A DNA stretch of 8,857 nucleotides from Thermodesulfobacteriota bacterium (GTDB lineage Bacteria > Desulfobacterota > BSN033 > UBA1163), in the NCBI GenBank assembly GCA_030024065.1, contig JASEIE010000157.1, forward strand, positions 1 through 8,857, in the 5' to 3' direction. The stretch's first letter is position 1; each line of letters starts with the position of its first letter. A model generated the notes under the pieces. The model was not told the origin of the DNA, did no database searches, and saw only the letters and a program-made list of their open reading frames with translations. Shown here piece by piece: positions 1-6,180 of the stretch. The translations under genes and the position numbers were made by a program.

Positions 1-198
1 GTAGCCCATGGCGATTAAGGCATAGATGCTTCCCTGAGCCAGGCCGAAGATGATGAAGTCGAACCAGTGGTAAACAGTGTATGTTTTTGCGGTTAGAGTG
101 GCTGTGGAGCCCCAGAAGATCATCAGTAAAATCGCCCCTCCGATTAACCACATGACCACATCGGTGGGGGTAATTCTTTCCATCCAGCGTTTCAGCAT
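1..198 (-). CDS. livH: Branched-chain amino acid ABC transporter permease, LivH type (N-terminal 66 codons, cut by window edge)
   Basis: Inner-membrane permease of a high-affinity branched-chain (or related) amino acid ABC importer; it would pair with a LivM permease and LivG/LivF ATPases, presumably further left. Reading leftward from the ATG at 198 gives 66 uninterrupted codons to the window edge: MLKRWMERITPTDVVMW, then a hydrophobic segment (about residues 17-30), then a second ending in FGLAQGSIYALIAMGY. That last string closely matches the conserved first core helix of LivH proteins. The leading 45 or so residues, including the first hydrophobic stretch, look like an N-terminal extension relative to short LivH proteins. 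The Shine-Dalgarno is weak (GGAAAA about 6 nt upstream); Met6 (ATG at 183) is an alternative start. The gene follows the binding protein on the same strand after 149 bases, so they are very likely one operon. Family is firm; exact substrate is inferred. Confidence 0.85.
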   Translation of the reverse strand, partial: MLKRWMERITPTDVVMWLIGGAILLMIFWGSTATLTAKTYTVYHWFDFIIFGLAQGSIYALIAMGY

Positions 199-253
199 AA
201 GGGTTTTCCGTATTTTTTACGACACCGGCACAAATAAGTAATTAGACAATTTG

Positions 254-321
254 CCCCTCACCCATCCCCTCTCCCCATCGCCTGCCTGCCGGTAGGCGGG
301 GGGAGAGAGCGGGGTGAGGGG
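254..321. repeat. Long GC-rich imperfect inverted repeat between binding protein and permease genes
   Basis: The left arm (254-276, starting CCCCTCACC and ending TCTCCCC) pairs with the right arm (300-321, starting GGGGAGAG and ending GGGTGAGGGG); only the centre of the arms mismatches. The spacer holds its own palindrome, GCCTGCCGGTAGGC at 284-297, with one mismatch. The transcript of either strand could fold into a long stem with a nested hairpin. There is no T-run after it on the minus strand, so it does not look like a classical intrinsic terminator. A related element lies at 5899-5967, so this is a dispersed intergenic repeat. Its position between binding protein and permease is typical of REP-like elements that protect the upstream part of a transport mRNA, but that role is inferred. 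Confidence 0.8.
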
Positions 322-347
322 ATACCACCGTTCTTAGAGCAATTTGG

Positions 348-1643
348 TTATTTCTTCTTAGGGGCTTCCTTAGCAGGAGTCGGTATAGCTGGCGCTGCGA
401 CTGCGGGTGACCAGATGGGCTTTTCCGGAATCGCCAGCTTCTTCACATTATCGGCTGTCATCTGATAGATGGCGATCATCGGGTCGGCGCAGTCCCCGGT
501 CTCTGTGCAGGTGAGATTTCCGGTCAACCCCTTGAAGTTTTTGGTTGCGAAGAGGGCATCCCGGAGTTGCTGACGGCCGATATGGAGCGTGCCATCCGGA
601 GCCGTCTTAGCCACCCTCTCAATGGCGGCAAAGACGATCATCGCCGCATCATAACCATGGGCATGGAAAGGAGCGATCGGTTTTTCACCGTACTTCTTCT
701 GATGTTTTTCAAGGAAGGTCTTGTAGCCTGCGCCAAAAGCGGAGAAGTCCGGACTGGAGTGGTACATTCCAACGGCCGTATCCCCTGCGGCTTTAATGAA
801 GTCGGGCGAGAAAGTTCCATCTGCGCTCATCAATTTGACTTTCTCCAACCCCCTTACTTCTTTCACCTGCCGGGTGATGTGCCCACCCGCTGCAATGAAG
901 ATGGGATAGTAGATAATATCGGGTTTGCCTGTGGCAATCTTTGTCAGCACGGGCCGCATGTCCGTATCGGTTGGAGCAACGGCTTCCTGGGAAGTGATCG
1001 TGCCACCTAATTTTTTGAAGTTCTCGGCAAAGACGGCCTGAAGCTGTTCGGCATAGGGGCTTCCGTCATGGATGGTGGCGGCATTTTTGACCTTCAATTG
1101 GTTGATGGCATATTCTGCGGCTACGGCTCCCTGAACCTTATCGTTGTGAGCGGTGCGAAGATAGCCATCATACTCGGGCCCGCGTTTCGGGTCTGTCAGG
1201 AAGGGCGCGGTATTTGAAGGTGATACTGTTGCAATGCCGGCCTTCCAGAGGATGGGGGCGCCGGGTTTCGCCTCGCTTGAACAGTTTGAGCCGATTGCGG
1301 CCACGATCGTCGGGTCAGCCGCCAATTTGGTTGCCGCGGCCTGTCCACCCTCGGCGTTACAACCGGTGTCCTGGACTGACAGTTTAACGGCGAAGCCGAG
1401 AATCTTTCCGCCCTTATCTTCAATGGCAAGCTCGACACCTCGTTTGGTATCGGTTCCCAATGAAGCATCGGGGCCTGCGACGACCATCCAGCAGGCGATG
1501 TGGATGGGTTCGCCTTTCTTGATCTGTACTACACCAACCTTATCAACGATCAAAGGAGGAACAACCTTCGGCTTCGTAGCATAGTAAATAATTCCTGCTA
1601 TCACCAAAATAACAACTATTGCAACAATCCATTTTCCTTTCAT
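348..1643 (-). CDS. ABC transporter substrate-binding protein, branched-chain amino acid (LivJ/LivK) family
   Basis: Extracytoplasmic ligand-binding component that delivers a branched-chain amino acid or related small ligand to the LivHMGF importer. The chosen start gives 431 residues. Residues 1-22 are a basic/hydrophobic N-terminal segment (MKGKW then V/I/L-rich to IIYYA) with no lipobox cysteine and no clear AxA cleavage site, so it may be an uncleaved anchor. The type I periplasmic-binding fold follows: AGPDASLGTDTKRGVELAIED (about 56-76), the SNCSSEAKPGAPI loop (119-131) and TVSPSNTAP (139-147), which match the ligand-contacting loops of LivJ. C95 and C121 likely form the LivJ-type disulphide; C379 and C385 could form another. 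The C-terminus (about 412-431) is an Ala/Pro/Lys-rich tail. The start at 1643 is preferred because GGAGG lies 9 nt upstream; the ATG at 1649 is only 3 nt from it. The livH-type permease follows. The ligand itself cannot be read from sequence. Confidence 0.9.
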   Translation of the reverse strand: MKGKWIVAIVVILVIAGIIYYATKPKVVPPLIVDKVGVVQIKKGEPIHIACWMVVAGPDASLGTDTKRGVELAIEDKGGKILGFAVKLSVQDTGCNAEGGQAAATKLAADPTIVAAIGSNCSSEAKPGAPILWKAGIATVSPSNTAPFLTDPKRGPEYDGYLRTAHNDKVQGAVAAEYAINQLKVKNAATIHDGSPYAEQLQAVFAENFKKLGGTITSQEAVAPTDTDMRPVLTKIATGKPDIIYYPIFIAAGGHITRQVKEVRGLEKVKLMSADGTFSPDFIKAAGDTAVGMYHSSPDFSAFGAGYKTFLEKHQKKYGEKPIAPFHAHGYDAAMIVFAAIERVAKTAPDGTLHIGRQQLRDALFATKNFKGLTGNLTCTETGDCADPMIAIYQMTADNVKKLAIPEKPIWSPAVAAPAIPTPAKEAPKKK

Positions 1644-1652
1644 AATCATATA

Positions 1653-1658
1653 CCTCCT
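1653..1658 (-). promoter_or_regulatory. Ribosome binding site of the substrate-binding protein gene
   Basis: The minus strand reads AGGAGG at 1658-1653 inside a longer purine run. Two in-frame ATGs follow, at 1649 (3 nt spacing) and 1643 (9 nt spacing). The second has the workable spacing and begins with the basic MKGKW typical of an export signal. An upstream in-frame TTG at 1682 would place this motif inside the coding region and is therefore unlikely. Confidence 0.75.
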
Positions 1659-1696
1659 CTTTTGATATGCCTTTAAAAACAATAACTAATTTCCCC

Positions 1697-1735
1697 CTAT
1701 AGGCTCAATCCTGCCAATTGCCTATCCATGAACAA
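1697..1735 (-). CDS. Possible leader peptide upstream of the binding-protein gene
   Basis: A very strong Shine-Dalgarno (GGAGGTGAT at 1749-1741) lies 5 nt before a TTG at 1735 (9 nt counted from the GGAGG core), followed by TTC and ATG (1729). The frame encodes (M)FMDRQLAGLSL and ends at TAG (1699-1697). From the ATG alone it is 10 codons, but the spacing from GGAGG is then 15 nt. Three of the residues are leucine, including a CTA as the last codon. A perfect 6-bp stem (GCCTAT/ATAGGC, 1720-1725 with 1699-1704) lies within it and includes the stop codon. The arrangement is suggestive of a translated leader that senses leucine or controls the downstream gene 53 nt away. No function is proven, and the peptide may be chance. 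Confidence 0.3.
   Translation of the reverse strand: MFMDRQLAGLSL
1699..1725 (-). promoter_or_regulatory. Small hairpin in the leader overlapping the candidate leader peptide
   Basis: ATAGGC at 1699-1704 and GCCTAT at 1720-1725 form a perfect 6-bp stem with a 15-nt loop. The stem includes the leader frame's stop codon. It is not followed by a T-run in the minus direction (the next bases are GGGGAAATTAG), so it is not a terminator by itself. Confidence 0.4.
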
Positions 1736-1740
1736 GGTTT

Positions 1741-1749
1741 ATCACCTCC
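1741..1749 (-). promoter_or_regulatory. Near-perfect Shine-Dalgarno in the binding-protein leader
   Basis: The minus strand reads GGAGGTGAT, fully complementary to the usual 16S rRNA 3' end, preceded by further G residues. It is about 100 nt upstream of the binding-protein start, so it cannot serve that gene directly. The only nearby starts it could serve are TTG at 1735 and ATG at 1729, both in the short leader frame. Confidence 0.5.
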
Positions 1750-1795
1750 CCCCTTTTTTTTAAAAATCTACAAATATCATACAAGATTCTGAAAA

Positions 1796-1830
1796 GATAC
1801 CACCACTTTTCTGTTCGAAACAATGGTATC
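1796..1830. promoter_or_regulatory. Perfect 7-bp inverted repeat spanning the predicted transcription start
   Basis: GATACCA (1796-1802) and TGGTATC (1824-1830) are exact reverse complements separated by 21 bases; the second arm overlaps the -10 hexamer at 1828-1833. It could be an operator. On the minus strand it could also fold as an RNA hairpin followed by TTTTC, and so act as a weak terminator for purL. The two readings cannot be separated from sequence alone. Confidence 0.35.
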
Positions 1831-1889
1831 GTATTAAAACTTTTAACTACTTGTCAAGTCTTTAGAAATGGTGCTTGGCAACAATGGTA
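1819..1889. repeat. Direct repeat AACAATGGTA flanking the candidate promoter
   Basis: The 10-mer AACAATGGTA occurs at 1819-1828 and again at 1880-1889. The copies are 61 bases apart (close to six helical turns) and bracket the -35/-10 pair. Such spacing suits cooperative regulator binding, but a chance repeat in AT-rich DNA is possible. Confidence 0.35.
1828..1857 (-). promoter_or_regulatory. Candidate sigma70 promoter for the binding-protein/permease operon
   Basis: Reading the minus strand, a consensus TTGACA (1857-1852) is followed after 18 bases by TACGAT (1833-1828; four of six consensus positions). Transcription would begin near 1821, giving a leader of about 178 nt before the ATG at 1643. 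The promoter lies 38 bases beyond the purL stop codon, which implies that the transporter can be transcribed independently of purL. It is a visual match only. Confidence 0.5.
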
Positions 1890-1894
1890 AGCCT

Positions 1895-4861
1895 TTAAAA
1901 TCTTAAGGGTTTTTGCCAGGCCTCTTTGAGATCGAAGATATTTGCCTCAATGACCATTCTTCCCTTCAGGCCTGTGATTCGAATTGCATCGCCCTCTGCA
2001 ACTACTCCAATTTCTCCATAAACGGTATTGCCAAGAAGTGCCTCGAAAGCCTTCTTCTTCAACGGATCGATCGTCACGACGAAACGGCTTTGCGATTCGG
2101 AGAAGAGAAGAAAATCATTCCGGTCCACTCCGGATCGGGGAACCTTTTTTAAATCGATCTCCATTCCAAAGCCGCCTGCAAAGGCTGTCTCCGCGAGGGC
2201 GATCCCTAAGCCGCCATCCGAGCAGTCGTGACAAGACCGGATCAAACCTTCCTGGATGGCCTGGTAAACTTTATGGTAAAGCAGACGGGCTTTTTCCATA
2301 TTCACTGCAGGAACCCGATTGCCGATGAAGCCTTTCAATGCAAAATATTCCGATCCTCCCAGCTCTTCGAGTGTTTCTCCGAGGACATAGACGAGATCAC
2401 CGGGTTTTTTTGCATCCATGGTGATCGCTTTTCTGACATCGTCGATCTTGCCCAGGGCCGAGATGAGGACAGTGGGAGGGATGGAGATCTTTGTGCCTCC
2501 TATGAGAGTGTCATTCTTCATGCTGTCTTTGCCTGAGATCAAGGGCATCCCAAAGCCCTTGCAGTAGTCGAAGAGGGCCTGATTGGCACGAACGAGTTGT
2601 GCCAGTTTATATTCTCCGTCGGGTGTCTTCTCCGATCGGACCGGATCAGGCCAGCAGAAGTTATCGAGGCCTGCCATCCGATCGGGATTTCCACCCACTG
2701 CGATATTGTTCCGGATGGCTTCATCGATGGCACAGGCCACCATGGCATAGGTGTCAATATCACTGTATCGGGGACAGATCCCGTTGGAGATCACTATCCC
2801 TTCAAAAGAGGTGAGGACAGGTCTCAACACAGCGGCATCGCTTGGACCGTCGTTGAAACGGCCCACCAGAGGTTTGACCACAGTCCCTCCCTGAACCTCG
2901 TGGTCGTACTGGCGGATCATCGACTCTTTGCTTGCGATATTGAGACGGGAGAGCATTGACTTCAGTGTTAAAGTGAGATCTTGAGGTTCCGGGAAAGAGG
3001 GTTCTTCATAAACGGGTCTCTTCCATCTTGCCCGAAGCTCCATCCTGGGAAGCCCGTCGTGGAGGAAATCCATATCGAGGCAGGCAACGGTCTTCCCCCG
3101 ATGGAGGATATGAAAATTCTTTGAAGCGGTAAAGGTTCCGAGGACAGTGGCCTCCACATCCATCTTTCTTGCCAACCCAAGAAAGGCGTCAATCTTAGAG
3201 GGAGACACAGCGAGGGTCATCCTCTCCTGAGCCTCTGAAAGGAGGATCTCCCAGGGATGGAGGCCATGATATTTGAGGGGAGCAAGGTCGAGATGGAGTT
3301 CGCAGCCGAACTCGCGGGCCATCTCGCCAACAGAAGAAGAGAGACCCCCTGCGCCATTGTCGGTGATCGACTGATAGAGTCCCTGGTCCCTGGCAAGAAG
3401 GAGAAAATCGGTCATCTTCTTCTGGGTGATGGGGTCTCCGATCTGAACAGCAGTGACAGGGGAGTCCTCCCGGAGTTCTTCCGAGGAGAAAGTGGCTCCA
3501 TGAATCCCGTCCTTGCCAATCCGACCTCCGGTCATCACGATGAGATCACCGGGTTTCACCCTTTTCACATGAGAAGGTTCGCCCAGTATCTCTTGGGGCA
3601 TGATCCCCCCTGTTCCGCAATAGACCAGGGGTTTTCCCAGATAGCGGTTATCGAAGACAACTCCTCCGTTGACCGTTGGAATCCCGCTCTTGTTTCCGCC
3701 ATGCTCCACGCCCTCTCTCACCCCTTCATAGACCCGTTTGGGATGGAAGAGGCGCGGTGGAAGGGGTTGGTCATAGAAAGGGGAGGCAAAGCAGAAGGTA
3801 TCCACATTGAAGATGAGTTTCGAACCTTTTCCTGTACCGAAAGGATCCCGGTTGACACCGACAATGCCGGTTAAGGCTCCGCCATAGGGATCGAGAGCAG
3901 AGGGGGTATTGTGGGTCTCCACCTTGAAGACGAGATGATATTGATCGTTGAATTTAATCACGCCCGCATTGTCATCAAAGACGGAGACACACCAGTCTCT
4001 CTCTCCGAGGGAGGAACGAATCTCCTGGGTCACCTTCTTGATGTAGGTCTTAAAGAGGCTGTCGATGATTACCTTCTTTTCGTCGTCCTGATATTCGATC
4101 CGGGCATTGAAGATCTTATGTTTGCAATGCTCAGACCAGGTCTGCGCAATGGCTTCCAGTTCCACATCAGTGATCTTTTTTCCAAGCCCTGTTTTCTTGC
4201 GGCTTTCAACGACCGCCGGGTTTCTGAGGTAATGTTGAATTGCCTTCATCTCCCCAAGGTCGAGTACAAGAACCCGCTCCTGGCTCAATCGAAGAAGGAC
4301 TTCGTCGGAGGTCTCCAGGTCGATATCTTCAACCCTCTCTCCCTCATCTCCAACGACCTTTGGGACCCTGGGAGTGATCTTTCCTTTCCATTCATTCGCC
4401 TGATAGAGTTCGAATCTCTGAATGAGTGAATTTCCCAGGAGGTCAGTGCAAATCCTTTCCGCATCCGCCCGCCCTAAATTTCCCTTGAGAAGGTACTGGA
4501 TGGAGGTATAGACCTTTTCGTCATCGGTCAATTTTCTTCCAAGACTCCACTCAATGGCCTCTCGGGCGGTCTTTCCAATATTATCGGTCACGCCGGGTTT
4601 GAACCCTACCTCGGCCAGCCAGTCGAAATCCTCTGCGAGAGGCTGATCGATCCGGAATTCCTGGATGATGGGATCAAGAAAAGGGCCGGTGGCGATGATC
4701 TCTAATTCTTCCTGAGAAAGTTGCATGTCGAGCGTGAAGACGGAGAAGGTCCTCACCGATTGAACTGACAATCCAAGATCGTTTTGAATTCTTCCTTTTA
4801 CCCGTTCACCCAAGGCATCGCGAATCCCTTTTTTCAACCCGATTTCAATACGATGTGGCAA
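1895..4861 (-). CDS. purL: Phosphoribosylformylglycinamidine synthase, fused PurS-PurL type (PurSL)
   Basis: Cytosolic enzyme of de novo purine synthesis: FGAR + ATP + ammonia (from glutamine via PurQ) to FGAM. The protein has 988 residues. A PurS-like N-terminal region occupies about 1-80, followed by a second small region to about 165. The PurL core shows TWSEHCKHK (241-249) with the catalytic-site histidine H245, the nucleotide loop VETHNTPSALDPYGG (314-328), DNGAGGLSSSVGEM (501-514), GKDSMKN (777-783) and SDGGLG (881-886). It ends at 988 with no glutaminase domain, so a separate PurQ is required. It is about 160 residues longer than PurS plus PurL of Bacillus. T319 stands where many PurL proteins have His. 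The start is TTG at 4861, supported by GGGAGG (4872-4867) five bases upstream. It follows the TIM-barrel gene on the same strand. A weak palindrome near 1796-1830 is the only downstream terminator candidate. Confidence 0.95.
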   Translation of the reverse strand: MPHRIEIGLKKGIRDALGERVKGRIQNDLGLSVQSVRTFSVFTLDMQLSQEELEIIATGPFLDPIIQEFRIDQPLAEDFDWLAEVGFKPGVTDNIGKTAREAIEWSLGRKLTDDEKVYTSIQYLLKGNLGRADAERICTDLLGNSLIQRFELYQANEWKGKITPRVPKVVGDEGERVEDIDLETSDEVLLRLSQERVLVLDLGEMKAIQHYLRNPAVVESRKKTGLGKKITDVELEAIAQTWSEHCKHKIFNARIEYQDDEKKVIIDSLFKTYIKKVTQEIRSSLGERDWCVSVFDDNAGVIKFNDQYHLVFKVETHNTPSALDPYGGALTGIVGVNRDPFGTGKGSKLIFNVDTFCFASPFYDQPLPPRLFHPKRVYEGVREGVEHGGNKSGIPTVNGGVVFDNRYLGKPLVYCGTGGIMPQEILGEPSHVKRVKPGDLIVMTGGRIGKDGIHGATFSSEELREDSPVTAVQIGDPITQKKMTDFLLLARDQGLYQSITDNGAGGLSSSVGEMAREFGCELHLDLAPLKYHGLHPWEILLSEAQERMTLAVSPSKIDAFLGLARKMDVEATVLGTFTASKNFHILHRGKTVACLDMDFLHDGLPRMELRARWKRPVYEEPSFPEPQDLTLTLKSMLSRLNIASKESMIRQYDHEVQGGTVVKPLVGRFNDGPSDAAVLRPVLTSFEGIVISNGICPRYSDIDTYAMVACAIDEAIRNNIAVGGNPDRMAGLDNFCWPDPVRSEKTPDGEYKLAQLVRANQALFDYCKGFGMPLISGKDSMKNDTLIGGTKISIPPTVLISALGKIDDVRKAITMDAKKPGDLVYVLGETLEELGGSEYFALKGFIGNRVPAVNMEKARLLYHKVYQAIQEGLIRSCHDCSDGGLGIALAETAFAGGFGMEIDLKKVPRSGVDRNDFLLFSESQSRFVVTIDPLKKKAFEALLGNTVYGEIGVVAEGDAIRITGLKGRMVIEANIFDLKEAWQKPLRF

Positions 4862-4866
4862 ATCAA

Positions 4867-4872
4867 CCTCCC
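4867..4872 (-). promoter_or_regulatory. Ribosome binding site fixing the TTG start of PurSL
   Basis: The minus strand reads GGGAGG at 4872-4867, then TTGAT, then the TTG start at 4861. No in-frame ATG of suitable spacing exists nearby, so this motif decides in favour of the unusual start codon. Confidence 0.75.
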
Positions 4873-4895
4873 ATCAACACTGCTCTTCACACTTT

Positions 4896-5010
4896 AATTG
4901 GAATACTGGAATAATGGAATGGTGGAACGATGGGTTAAGAACCTCAACAATCAGAAGAATAAGCATTTTCGAGACTTGACCCATTATTCCATTATTCCAA
5001 CATTCCATTT
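4896..5010. repeat. 30-bp imperfect inverted repeat of TGGAATAATGG units between TIM-barrel gene and purL
   Basis: The arm at 4896-4925 and the reverse complement of 4981-5010 match at 25 of 30 positions and share the core TGGAATAATGGAAT. Each arm is itself built from short TGGAAT(A/G) units (ATTCC on the other strand). The 55-base spacer between the arms is AT-rich and shows no gene. The right arm touches the stop codon of the TIM-barrel gene by one base. There is no T-run to suggest a terminator; a dispersed non-coding repeat (MITE-like or microsatellite-like) is the simplest reading. If both genes share a transcript, this hairpin would lie in it. Confidence 0.75.
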
Positions 5011-5780
5011 CAACCATCGATGTATCTCTTGACGGCTTCCAGTCCTCTCCGGAGGTGGGCCTCTTCGTGAGGCTCAAGGGTAAAGATAGGATTGAGGTCA
5101 AACCGTGACAGGAGATCGAAGAATCCGTTGAAATCGAAACTTCCCTCACCCATGGGAAGATGTTCATCCTTCTCTCTGTGATTGTCGTGAAGGTGAACCT
5201 CGACTAAATATCCTCTCAATCCCTCTATCCAGAGGGGAAGAGGGGTCTTGCTGAAGATATGGTGGTGGCCGGTATCAAAACAGAATCGGAAATGAGGCGA
5301 ATTGATCTCTTCGAGAAGCGAGATGAGAGAATCAGGGCTTTCTTCAAAGACATTCTCGATGGCGATGGTGAGTCCCCGCTCTTTCGCTTCCTCCACCAGG
5401 GGTCTCCAGGTCCGGAGGCTGCTTTCAAGCCAGAGATTGACATTTCCGTCAAATTTCCACTTCTCGTATCCTGGATGGAAGACGATGGCCTTCGGTTTGA
5501 ACAGGGCGGCCAACTCGATCGTCTTTGAGAATCGATCCAGTGTCACCTCTTTGATCCTCCGGTCAACCCCTCCAGGGCTCAAATCCATAAACGGACCGTG
5601 AAGTGTGCTTTCCAGTGCGTTTCGATGAAGTATTTCTTCGAGATGTTTCGCCTCCTCTTGCCGGCAGGCATCGAGGTCTTCAGCGCTGAAATAGATCTCG
5701 GGATGGATGCGATGCTCGACGGCGAAATCGATCCTCTGGAGAAGCATCGAGTAAGGAACATTGATGTGGAGAGTGGTCAT
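5010..5780 (-). CDS. Sugar phosphate isomerase/epimerase-like TIM-barrel protein (AP endonuclease 2/xylose isomerase-like superfamily)
   Basis: A 256-residue single-domain TIM barrel, the usual length for this superfamily of divalent-metal isomerases, epimerases and endonuclease-IV relatives. Candidate metal-site and active-site residues lie at the expected strand ends: H61 in LHGPF, H102 in VFHPG, E142 in IAIENVFEE, D169 and H172 in CFDTGHHH, H196/H198 in VHLHDNH, H207, and E236 in FTLEPH. The order E...DxxH...HxHD...E is diagnostic of the superfamily. No signal peptide or membrane segment is visible, so it should be cytosolic. The ATG at 5780 is preceded by a GAGGAG run 3 nt upstream. The gene lies 148 bases upstream of purL on the same strand and may be co-transcribed with it, but there is no known functional link. 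Substrate and reaction cannot be assigned. Confidence 0.85.
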   Translation of the reverse strand: MTTLHINVPYSMLLQRIDFAVEHRIHPEIYFSAEDLDACRQEEAKHLEEILHRNALESTLHGPFMDLSPGGVDRRIKEVTLDRFSKTIELAALFKPKAIVFHPGYEKWKFDGNVNLWLESSLRTWRPLVEEAKERGLTIAIENVFEESPDSLISLLEEINSPHFRFCFDTGHHHIFSKTPLPLWIEGLRGYLVEVHLHDNHREKDEHLPMGEGSFDFNGFFDLLSRFDLNPIFTLEPHEEAHLRRGLEAVKRYIDG

Positions 5781-5826
5781 CTTCTCCTCTCAAAAATTAA
5801 ATTCAATAGCCGAATCTCTCTGCTTG

Positions 5827-6082
5827 CCCAATCCCCAAACAAATTTCACATGATATGATTATCACCCACGAACCTTTAAAATCCAACCAATTTCCCTCCC
5901 CCTCACCTCAATCCTCTCCCCTGCCTTCGCCGAAGCGGCTTCGCGCAGGCAGGCGCCAGGGGAGAGGAGGTCTATGGGATTTTCTATGTAATGCCAATTA
6001 CCAATTACCAAAAGATAAAAAGGATTGAAAAATATTAATGGTGCGAGCATTCAATTTTGATTTTTGGTGATTGGGGATTGGG
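5827..6082. repeat. ATTGG/CCAAT-type inverted repeats flanking the GC-rich element
   Basis: CCCAATCCCCAA at 5827-5838 recurs as its exact reverse complement TTGGGGATTGGG at 6071-6082. Between them, CCAATTA is repeated in tandem (5994-6010), and on the right TTGGTTATTGG and ATTGGTTATTG (6089-6119) continue the same theme in reverse. The pattern suggests a composite of degenerate short-unit repeats arranged as an inverted pair around 5899-5967. No coding potential is evident. Confidence 0.6.
5899..5967. repeat. Second copy of the GC-rich CCCCTCACC/TCTCCCC hairpin element
   Basis: The 23 bases at 5899-5921 match 254-276 at 18 of 23 positions in the same orientation. CCTCTCCCCTG (5913-5923) and CAGGGGAGAGG (5957-5967) form a perfect 11-bp inverted repeat. 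The interior carries CGAAGCGGCTTCG (5931-5943), a 6-bp hairpin with one loop base, and GCAGGCAGGC, echoing the CCTGCC of the other copy. The outer right arm (GGTGAGGGG in the other copy) is missing here, so this copy looks truncated or diverged. Confidence 0.75.
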
Positions 6083-6180
6083 ATTTATTTGGTTATTGGT
6101 GCCTGGAAATTGGTTATTGTCTCCCTCGTGTATTTTTTTATGGCTTTATACCATTCTCTCCTTTAAAACTCAATCCCTGA

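Larger units (their letters stand above)
5781..6180. other. 400-base gene-free gap filled with repeat sequence
   Basis: This stretch separates the antiporter stop from the TIM-barrel start, both on the minus strand. It holds one GC-rich hairpin element (5899-5967) and a surrounding set of ATTGG/CCAAT repeats (5827-5838, 5994-6010, 6068-6118). The 40 bases nearest the TIM-barrel start (5781-5820) are AT-rich and could hold its promoter, but no convincing -35/-10 pair was found. Short frames that cross it are products of the repeats. No terminator for the antiporter gene was recognised. Confidence 0.7.

Noticed and set aside
254..321. Intrinsic terminator after the binding-protein gene
   Set aside because: The stem is long and GC-rich, but no T-run follows it on the minus strand, and the permease gene continues on the same strand.
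567..1010. 147-codon open frame on the plus strand
   Set aside because: Antisense to the substrate-binding protein gene, with no family features.
1644..1894. Riboswitch in the leader of the binding-protein operon
   Set aside because: I could match no known aptamer core; only a small 6-bp hairpin and the possible leader peptide are visible.
3257..3874. 205-codon open frame on the plus strand
   Set aside because: It lies wholly antisense to purL, has no recognisable protein features and no Shine-Dalgarno. The opposite frame encodes conserved PurL motifs.
3911..4429. 172-codon open frame on the plus strand
   Set aside because: Antisense to purL; a by-product of that gene's codon usage.
4896..5010. 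CRISPR-like repeats
   Set aside because: The repeats are inverted, short-unit and degenerate, with no regular spacers and no cas genes nearby.
4874..5167. 97-codon minus-strand frame with an ATG at 5167
   Set aside because: It combines a shifted frame of the TIM-barrel gene with the inverted repeat; no conserved features.
5862..6050. 62-codon minus-strand frame containing REAASAKAGERI
   Set aside because: It is simply a translation through the GC-rich hairpin repeat at 5899-5967. Such strings recur in spurious hypothetical proteins, as far as I recall.
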